Part shown: in pieces, positions 4,792 to 9,502 of the stretch
Numbering within the stretch: the first letter of the stretch is position 1
How the letters are laid out: each line of letters opens with the position of its first letter
From: Bog-756 sp036511155
GTDB lineage: Bacteria > Actinomycetota > Acidimicrobiia > Acidimicrobiales > RAAP-2
DNA: 9,502 nucleotides
Assembly: GCA_036511155.1 (NCBI GenBank)
Contig: DATCCR010000155.1
Location: 1-9,502, forward strand
Direction: 5' to 3'
Notes under the pieces: model-generated
The model's database searches: none
What the model was told of the DNA's origin: nothing
What the model saw: only the letters and a program-made list of their open reading frames with translations
Program-made: the position numbers and the translations under genes

Positions 4792-7557
4792 GTGATCCGC
4801 ACCCGCGACCTGGCGACGCGCGCGCCCCTCCGGCTGCTCGCCGTCCTGGTCGTGGGCGCGCTGGTGGCCGTCGGACTCCCGGCCGTGGCCGGTGCGGCCA
4901 CCGCCACCGTCCCCACCCCGCCGGCCGCCGGGCCGACCGCGGGAGCGGCCACCGGGCTCCCCACGCCCTCGATCCCGACGTCCACCTGCCCGTGGCTGGC
5001 CGCGGCCATGGCGGCCGGCGACTCCCCGGCGATGCTGGCCGAACAGGTGACCGGGCGCATGACCCTGCCCGAAAAGCTGGGCGAGATCGTGTTGAACACC
5101 TCGGGGGACTACGAGAACGTGAACGCCGGGGTGGCTCGCCTCTGCATCCCGTCGCTCACCCTGTCGGACGGCCCGTGGGGGCTGGCGTTCGGCGACACCG
5201 GGGTCTCCCAGCTCCCCGTGCCGTTGGCCATCGGGGCCACCTTCGACACGTCGCTGGCCGAGCAGTACGGCGAGGTCCTGGGGGCCGAGGCCCGCGGGCA
5301 GGGCATCGACGTCAGCCAGGGTCCGAACCTCAACATCGACCGGGTGCCGACGAGCGGCCGGGCTGACGAGTCCTACGGCGAAGACCCGCTGCTGACCACG
5401 CAGCTCGGCCTGGCCGACATCCGGGGGATGCAGGCCCGCGGGGTGATGGCCGACGCCAAGCACCTCGTGGCCTACAGCCAGGAGACCAATCGGGGGGCCC
5501 TGGACGCCGTGGTGCCGACCCGGGCCCTCCAGGAGCTCTACCTGCCTCCCTTCAAGGCCGCCGTCACCCAGGGCCACGTCGCCACCCTGATGTGCGCCTA
5601 CCCCCGACTGGACGGGAACTTCCAGTGCCAGGACCCCGCACTCGGCCTCGTACTCCAGCAATGGGGCTTCGCCGGATTCGTGCGCTCGGACCTCGGGGCG
5701 GTGCACGACCAGCCGCTGGCCCTGGGATCCGGCGTCCAGCAGCTGAAGCCCTCGTCGGTCGAGTGGCTCACCGACCTGATCGCCGCCCACCGGCTGTCGG
5801 TCGCCACGGTGGACGCCGACGTCGAACGAGTCCTGACCGAGATGTTCGCCTACGGCGTGGTCGGCCGGCCCACCACCGGGGCCCCGGGCACGCCCGTCGA
5901 CTCGGCGAGCCACGCCGAATTCGCGCTGACCGCTGCCGAGCGGTCCGCAGTCCTGCTGAAGGACCGGTCGGGCCTCCTGCCGGTCAACGCGGCGAAGGTC
6001 GGCTCGGTGGCCGTCATCGGTGCTGACGCCTCCACCCGGCCGGTCACCCAGGGGTTCGGGTCTTCCCACGTGGTGCCCCCGTTCACCTCCACGCCCCTGG
6101 ATGCCCTGCGGTCCAGGCTCGGTCAGGGCACGACCGTGCGGTACGCCGAGGGCGGCTCCACCACCAAGCATCTCCCGTCGGTCCCGACTCGTTTCCTCAC
6201 CCCGGCGTCGGGCAGAGGCCACGGACTGACCCTGTCGGTGGGTCCGGCATCGGGCCCCGGGCAGGTCATCACCACCGTCGACCCCCTGGCAGCGGCCGCC
6301 ATCGAGCCGGCGCCGTCCGCCGGTGCCACCGACCACGACCGGGTGCGGACGAACCCACCGGCCGAGCACGCGAAGAGGATCCCGACCGACGAGGCCGAGG
6401 GCGGGCGCCTGCCCGACCTCGACCCGACCACGGCAGGGGCCACCAGCATCGAGACACCGTCGAGCTGGAAGGGCTCCACGGTGTCCTGGACCGGGACCCT
6501 CACTCCGCCCCGCTCGGGCCGCTACGTGTTCTCGCTGGCCGGCACGGGCGCGGCCGCCCTCACCCTCGACGGGCATCCGGCCGCCACCGACGTGGTCACC
6601 CACGACACCGGGACCTGGTCGGGATCGATCGTGCTGGCCGCACGCCACCACTACCGGCTGTCGCTGCAGTGGACCCCTGTGGTCGACGCCACCTCCCTCG
6701 ACATCCCGAGCATCTTCGACCTCGGGATGGCCTACGTGGGGGACGCCATCGACCAGGCCGTGGCCGCAGCCAGAGCGTCCGACGTGGCCGTGGTGTTCGC
6801 CGCCGACTACAGCGCCGAGACCTTCGACCGGCCGAATCTCTCGCTACCCGGCGACCAGGACGCCCTCATCGCCGCGGTGGCGGCCGCCAACCCCCGTACG
6901 GTCGTCGTACTCAACACCGGTGGGCCGGTGGTGATGCCGTGGCTGTCGAAGGTGGGGGCGGTCGTCGAGGCGTGGTACCCGGGCGAGCAGGACGGGGCGG
7001 CCATCGCCGCCGTGCTGGCCGGTGACGTCAACCCGTCGGGTCACCTGCCGGTCACCTTCCCGACCAGCATGGCGAAGTCGGCCGTGCCCACCAAGGCCCA
7101 GTGGCCCGGGGTCGGGCTCACCTCCAACTACTCGGAGGGGCTGCGGGTCGGCTACCGGTTCAACCACGCCACCGGCACGCGGCCCTTGTTTCCATTCGGC
7201 TTCGGCCTCTCGTACACGTCGTTCTCGTACCGCCGAGCCACGGTGGTGCACCAGGGCGGTGGCTACGTGGTGTCGGTGGTGGTCACCAACACCGGCCGTC
7301 GGGTCGGGACCGACGTGGTCCAGGTCTATGTCACCCAACCGAAGGCGGCCGGCGAGCCGCCAGGGCAGCTGGCCGCGTTCGCCAGCGTCACCCTGGCTCC
7401 CGGAGTGTCGCGGGTGGTGAGCCTCACCGTGCCCGACGAGCAGCTCGAGACGTTCCGGGCCGACAGGTGGACCACGGTGCCGGGCACGTACCGGTTCGCC
7501 GTGGGGGACAGCTCGGCCAGCCAGCCGTCCGGCGCGTCCGTCTCGGTCGGGAAGTAG
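4792..7557 (+). CDS. Secreted family 3 glycoside hydrolase with PA14 domain (beta-glucosidase-like)
   Basis: Exported retaining glycosidase of 921 residues, probably removing terminal beta-linked sugars from oligosaccharides or glycosides. Order: signal peptide (1 to about 36, ending near AVAGA), Ala/Pro/Thr linker to about 65, GH3 barrel (about 80-340), alpha/beta sandwich split by a PA14 domain (about 470-640, clearest at 559-632: SSWKGSTVSWTGTL, SGRYVFSLAGTG), second half of the sandwich (about 650-790), and a C-terminal fibronectin-III-like domain (about 815-905). Active-site marks: SDGPWG (125-130), NIDRVPTSGR (181-190), YGEDP (195-199), KH at 223-224, nucleophile Asp300 in FVRSDLGAVHD, and a candidate acid/base Glu676 in AETFDRPNLSLPGDQ. 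The Trp usual after the nucleophile is Leu. The GTG start follows a -10-like box at leaderless spacing. Substrate cannot be read from the sequence; PA14 usually shapes the outer subsites. Confidence 0.93.
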   Translation: MIRTRDLATRAPLRLLAVLVVGALVAVGLPAVAGAATATVPTPPAAGPTAGAATGLPTPSIPTSTCPWLAAAMAAGDSPAMLAEQVTGRMTLPEKLGEIVLNTSGDYENVNAGVARLCIPSLTLSDGPWGLAFGDTGVSQLPVPLAIGATFDTSLAEQYGEVLGAEARGQGIDVSQGPNLNIDRVPTSGRADESYGEDPLLTTQLGLADIRGMQARGVMADAKHLVAYSQETNRGALDAVVPTRALQELYLPPFKAAVTQGHVATLMCAYPRLDGNFQCQDPALGLVLQQWGFAGFVRSDLGAVHDQPLALGSGVQQLKPSSVEWLTDLIAAHRLSVATVDADVERVLTEMFAYGVVGRPTTGAPGTPVDSASHAEFALTAAERSAVLLKDRSGLLPVNAAKVGSVAVIGADASTRPVTQGFGSSHVVPPFTSTPLDALRSRLGQGTTVRYAEGGSTTKHLPSVPTRFLTPASGRGHGLTLSVGPASGPGQVITTVDPLAAAAIEPAPSAGATDHDRVRTNPPAEHAKRIPTDEAEGGRLPDLDPTTAGATSIETPSSWKGSTVSWTGTLTPPRSGRYVFSLAGTGAAALTLDGHPAATDVVTHDTGTWSGSIVLAARHHYRLSLQWTPVVDATSLDIPSIFDLGMAYVGDAIDQAVAAARASDVAVVFAADYSAETFDRPNLSLPGDQDALIAAVAAANPRTVVVLNTGGPVVMPWLSKVGAVVEAWYPGEQDGAAIAAVLAGDVNPSGHLPVTFPTSMAKSAVPTKAQWPGVGLTSNYSEGLRVGYRFNHATGTRPLFPFGFGLSYTSFSYRRATVVHQGGGYVVSVVVTNTGRRVGTDVVQVYVTQPKAAGEPPGQLAAFASVTLAPGVSRVVSLTVPDEQLETFRADRWTTVPGTYRFAVGDSSASQPSGASVSVGK

Positions 7558-7594
7558 CCCGGTCGCACAGGACGCCGGTCGGGAACCACCACGC

Positions 7595-7615
7595 CCCGGG
7601 CGCGGCGCGCCCGGG
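7595..7615. terminator. GC-only hairpin after the GH3 gene
   Basis: Perfect 10-bp inverted repeat (7595-7604 with 7606-7615) around a single base, which in RNA would fold as about 8 bp with a 5-nt loop. It starts 38 nt after the GH3 stop and has no T-run. It ends 5 bp before the proposed -10 box of the next gene, so it could insulate that promoter. Confidence 0.65.
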
Positions 7616-7620
7616 AGTGC

Positions 7621-7632
7621 GACACTGGCACG
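7621..7632 (+). promoter_or_regulatory. Probable -10 element for a leaderless mRNA (7633 gene)
   Basis: GACACT at 7621-7626 has A at position 2 and T at position 6 and ends 6 nt before the ATG at 7633. No Shine-Dalgarno is visible. On its own it is weak; the repeated spacing raises it. Confidence 0.4.
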
Positions 7633-8580
7633 ATGCGCCTGCGTACCGACAGAACGGTGCGGGCGGCGGGACTCGCCACGGTCATCGCGTTGGCCGCGGC
7701 GACCGGCGCCGGCCTGGCCGGGTGTTCGACCTCGAACGAACCGTCGTCGGGGGCCCCGACACCGGCCGACCGGAACCCGTCGCCCACGACGGTGGCCAGG
7801 GGGACGGCCGTCACCATGACCGGCATCCCCCTGGTCGACGCCGCCCGGCCGGTGGTGAGCGGCCGGCAGGTGCTGGCCGCACAACGCAACCTGCCGACCT
7901 ACGTGTGGACGCCGGCGGGAGCCGGGCCGTTCCCCCTCGTGGTGTTCGTCCACGGCTACAACGTCGGGCCCCTCGCCTTCCAGCGGTTCTGCTCCGCTCT
8001 GGCCTCGGACGGCTACGTGGTGGCCGCCCCGTCGTTCCCGCTGGAGGACCCCGCCCGGGGCTTCCCCCTCGACGAAACCCACCTGCCCGACGAGGCGGCC
8101 GACGTCTCGTTCGTCATCACCTCGCTCGAGCAGGACGCCTCTGCCCGGGTCGACGGGTCGCGGGTGGCGGTGATCGGCCACTCCGACGGAGCCGACGTGG
8201 CCCTCCTGGTGGGCTACGGCCCGGGGAGCGTGGACCCACGGGTGGGAGCGGTGGTGGCCGACGCGCCCGACACCATGACGGTGGCGCCGGTGGCCTCCCA
8301 CGTGCCCCTGCTGCTCGTCCAGGGCACGGCCGACTCCGTGGTGCCCTACTCGTCCAGCCAGACCGTCTACGGCCAGATCGACGCCCCGGTGTCCTACCTC
8401 TCGCTGGTGGGCGCCGACCACCTGCCCCCCATCGCCGGTGGCTCCCCGTGGACGCCGGTACTGGACGGGGCCGTGGCCCGCTTCCTCGACGCCACGGTGG
8501 CCGGGCGGGGGACGGGCGCGAGTTCGCTGGCCGCCGAACTGCCGGCGTCGCCTCTGGTGTCGTTCCAGTCCAAGGGCTGA
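7633..8580 (+). CDS. Alpha/beta hydrolase, predicted lipoprotein
   Basis: The 315-residue protein has a lipoprotein signal: basic start, hydrophobic stretch, and lipobox LAGC with the modified Cys at 31, then a Ser/Pro/Thr-rich tether to about 55. It should sit on the outer face of the membrane. The hydrolase domain (about 75-290) shows the oxyanion-hole strand VVFVHGYN (103-110), nucleophile elbow GHSDGA with Ser184, Asp234 in GTADSVVP and His263 in GADHLPP: a complete Ser-Asp-His triad. The layout resembles extracellular dienelactone-hydrolase, chlorophyllase or PAF-acetylhydrolase-like esterases; ester hydrolysis is likely, substrate unknown. It lies 75 nt after the GH3 gene, separated by a hairpin and with its own -10-like box, so the two are probably separate transcripts although both act outside the cytoplasm. 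Confidence 0.9.
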   Translation: MRLRTDRTVRAAGLATVIALAAATGAGLAGCSTSNEPSSGAPTPADRNPSPTTVARGTAVTMTGIPLVDAARPVVSGRQVLAAQRNLPTYVWTPAGAGPFPLVVFVHGYNVGPLAFQRFCSALASDGYVVAAPSFPLEDPARGFPLDETHLPDEAADVSFVITSLEQDASARVDGSRVAVIGHSDGADVALLVGYGPGSVDPRVGAVVADAPDTMTVAPVASHVPLLLVQGTADSVVPYSSSQTVYGQIDAPVSYLSLVGADHLPPIAGGSPWTPVLDGAVARFLDATVAGRGTGASSLAAELPASPLVSFQSKG

Positions 8581-8581
8581 C

Positions 8582-8608
8582 GGGCGCAGCCAGCACGGCG
8601 GAGCGCCC
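8582..8608. terminator. Possible weak terminator between convergent genes
   Basis: GGGCGC (8582-8587) pairs with GCGCCC (8603-8608), and an inner GCC/GGC pair closes a 5-nt loop. It fills nearly all of the 31 bp between the alpha/beta hydrolase stop and the opposing gene's stop. The stem is short, so this is tentative. Confidence 0.35.
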
Positions 8609-8611
8609 CGG

Positions 8612-9502
8612 TCAGAAGCCGGTGGGTTCCGTCTCGAGCTCCGGCTCCACTGGCGGCCCCTCGTGGTGGAGCGGGCGGAGGGCGGTCGTCTCCTCCAGCC
8701 ACAGCAGGGCGTCGTAGCGGGCGCCGATGCGGGTCGGGACGTAGTTGCCGGCTTCGTTCTCCTGCCGGTAGACGACACCGATGGCCCGGTGGCCGAGCCA
8801 CGACGACGACCATGGTCCGGTGTGCCCGCCGTCGAACTCGAGTACGGCCGGCTCGCCGAGAGCCAGGTGCAGGAGATCCTCATGGCTGCCCACCCGGGCG
8901 GGCGGCACCGGCAGGACCGCTTCGGGCTCGCCCCAGCCCCCGGCGGCCACCACCGACCCCCGGTGGCCGGCAAACCCGACGAGGGACACCCCCTCGCTAC
9001 CGTGGCGCTCGCGCATGAGCTGGCCGACGTTGACCAGGCCGGCCCGAGCCATGTCGGTGGCCCGGGCGTCGCCGACGTGGGTGTTGTGTTCCCACAGCAG
9101 TCCCTTCGAGCGGCCCCCGAGGTGTCGGGTGAGCCGGTCGACGGTGTCCACCATGTGGTGGTCCCGGATGTTCCACGACTCGCGGTCGCCCTGGACCATG
9201 ATCCGGTAGTAGCGCTCGGCGTCGGCGGCGACCTCAGCATTCTGCCAGGCGTCGAACGCCTCCTCGTCGTCCCGGGGCTGGCCACCCGCCCGGCGGCGCA
9301 CCTCGGCCAGGAGGGTGACCACGTCGGCCTCGCACGACTCGGGTACCAGCCGGGTGCTCCACGCGTACCGGTGGGGGTCCTCGCCGAAGGGGATGAAGCA
9401 CTGCCACGCCTGCAGCGCGGCCGGCACCGCGTCCGGGGCGTGCTCCTCGAGCCACCCGATGATCTCGCGCAGCGAGTCCCACAGCGAGTAGACATCGAGC
9501 CC
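8612..9502 (-). CDS. Erythromycin esterase family protein (5' partial)
   Basis: The visible 296 residues are the C-terminal part of a protein of the erythromycin esterase family (PF05139, COG2312). The frame is open to the window edge, and the first residues there, GLDVYSLWDSLREII, are themselves typical family sequence, so the GTG at 9427 is not the start. Other landmarks are CFIPFGEDPHRYAW, the RESWNIRDHHMVDT segment, LLWEHNTHVGDARATDM with conserved His residues, NVGQLMRERHG, and the late VYRQENEAGNYV segment. Family enzymes such as EreA/EreB hydrolyse the macrolactone of erythromycin, but most chromosomal members in soil and aquatic bacteria have no shown link to resistance. The N-terminal catalytic region is outside the window, so active-site integrity cannot be judged. 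The gene converges on the alpha/beta hydrolase gene. Confidence 0.9.
   Translation of the reverse strand, partial: GLDVYSLWDSLREIIGWLEEHAPDAVPAALQAWQCFIPFGEDPHRYAWSTRLVPESCEADVVTLLAEVRRRAGGQPRDDEEAFDAWQNAEVAADAERYYRIMVQGDRESWNIRDHHMVDTVDRLTRHLGGRSKGLLWEHNTHVGDARATDMARAGLVNVGQLMRERHGSEGVSLVGFAGHRGSVVAAGGWGEPEAVLPVPPARVGSHEDLLHLALGEPAVLEFDGGHTGPWSSSWLGHRAIGVVYRQENEAGNYVPTRIGARYDALLWLEETTALRPLHHEGPPVEPELETEPTGF

Noticed and set aside
4590..5099. N-terminal extension of the minus-strand secreted protein
   Set aside because: It would place the signal peptide in the middle of the protein and run antisense into the GH3 gene; a good ribosome site precedes 4589.
3667..6651. 994-codon open frame on the minus strand
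   Set aside because: It runs antisense through the DUF3293 gene, the minus-strand secreted protein gene in another frame and half of the GH3 gene. Its product is Gly/Arg/Pro/His-rich with no family motif. Long stop-free antisense frames are expected in very GC-rich coding DNA.
6844..9495. 883-codon open frame on the minus strand
   Set aside because: It overlaps the GH3, alpha/beta hydrolase and erythromycin-esterase genes in a wrong frame and has low-complexity Arg/Gly composition.
8612..9502. Calling this a macrolide-resistance gene
   Set aside because: Only family membership is visible. The N-terminal catalytic part is outside the window, and most chromosomal family members are not known resistance enzymes.

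Overview
The window is uniformly very GC-rich, with strong G/C preference at third codon positions. It has GTG as well as ATG starts, and several genes that appear to have no ribosome binding site. This points to a high-GC actinomycete-type bacterium (Actinomycetota, possibly an Acidimicrobiia-like lineage). The phylum guess rests on composition and gene style only. No tRNA, rRNA, CRISPR array, insertion sequence or integrase was seen.

Region 1 (1-3514, + strand) is an arginine deiminase (ADI) operon entered from its 5' side. It holds the C-terminal three quarters of an AdiC/ArcD-like amino-acid antiporter, then a complete arginine deiminase (arcA), then a drastically shortened ornithine carbamoyltransferase (arcB remnant), then a complete carbamate kinase (arcC). 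Normally the antiporter swaps arginine for a product, ArcA makes citrulline plus ammonia, ArcB phosphorolyses citrulline to ornithine and carbamoyl phosphate, and ArcC makes ATP from carbamoyl phosphate. Here the middle enzyme is reduced to 77 codons: the part carrying the STRTR motif is joined in frame directly to the C-terminal helix region, and roughly 240 central residues with most of the active site are missing. The remnant keeps a Shine-Dalgarno sequence, an ATGA overlap with arcA and a one-base gap to arcC. It may still act as a translational relay between the two intact genes. This is the most unusual object in the window.

Region 2 (3574-4589) holds a small cytoplasmic DUF3293-type protein on the + strand. 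It converges on a small secreted protein of unknown function on the - strand. A perfect 15-bp stem with a 3-nt loop lies between their 3' ends and is probably a shared terminator.

Region 3 (4590-8611) starts with a 202-bp divergent promoter region. It is followed by a large secreted family 3 glycoside hydrolase with an inserted PA14 domain, a strong GC-rich hairpin, and a lipoprotein-type alpha/beta hydrolase. The three + strand genes that begin new transcription units (3574, 4792, 7633) share one layout: a -10-like hexamer (A at position 2, T at position 6) ending exactly 6 nt before the start codon, with no Shine-Dalgarno. This suggests leaderless mRNAs.

Region 4 (8612-9502, - strand) is an erythromycin-esterase-family protein that runs off the end of the window. 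It converges on the alpha/beta hydrolase gene with only 31 bp between them.
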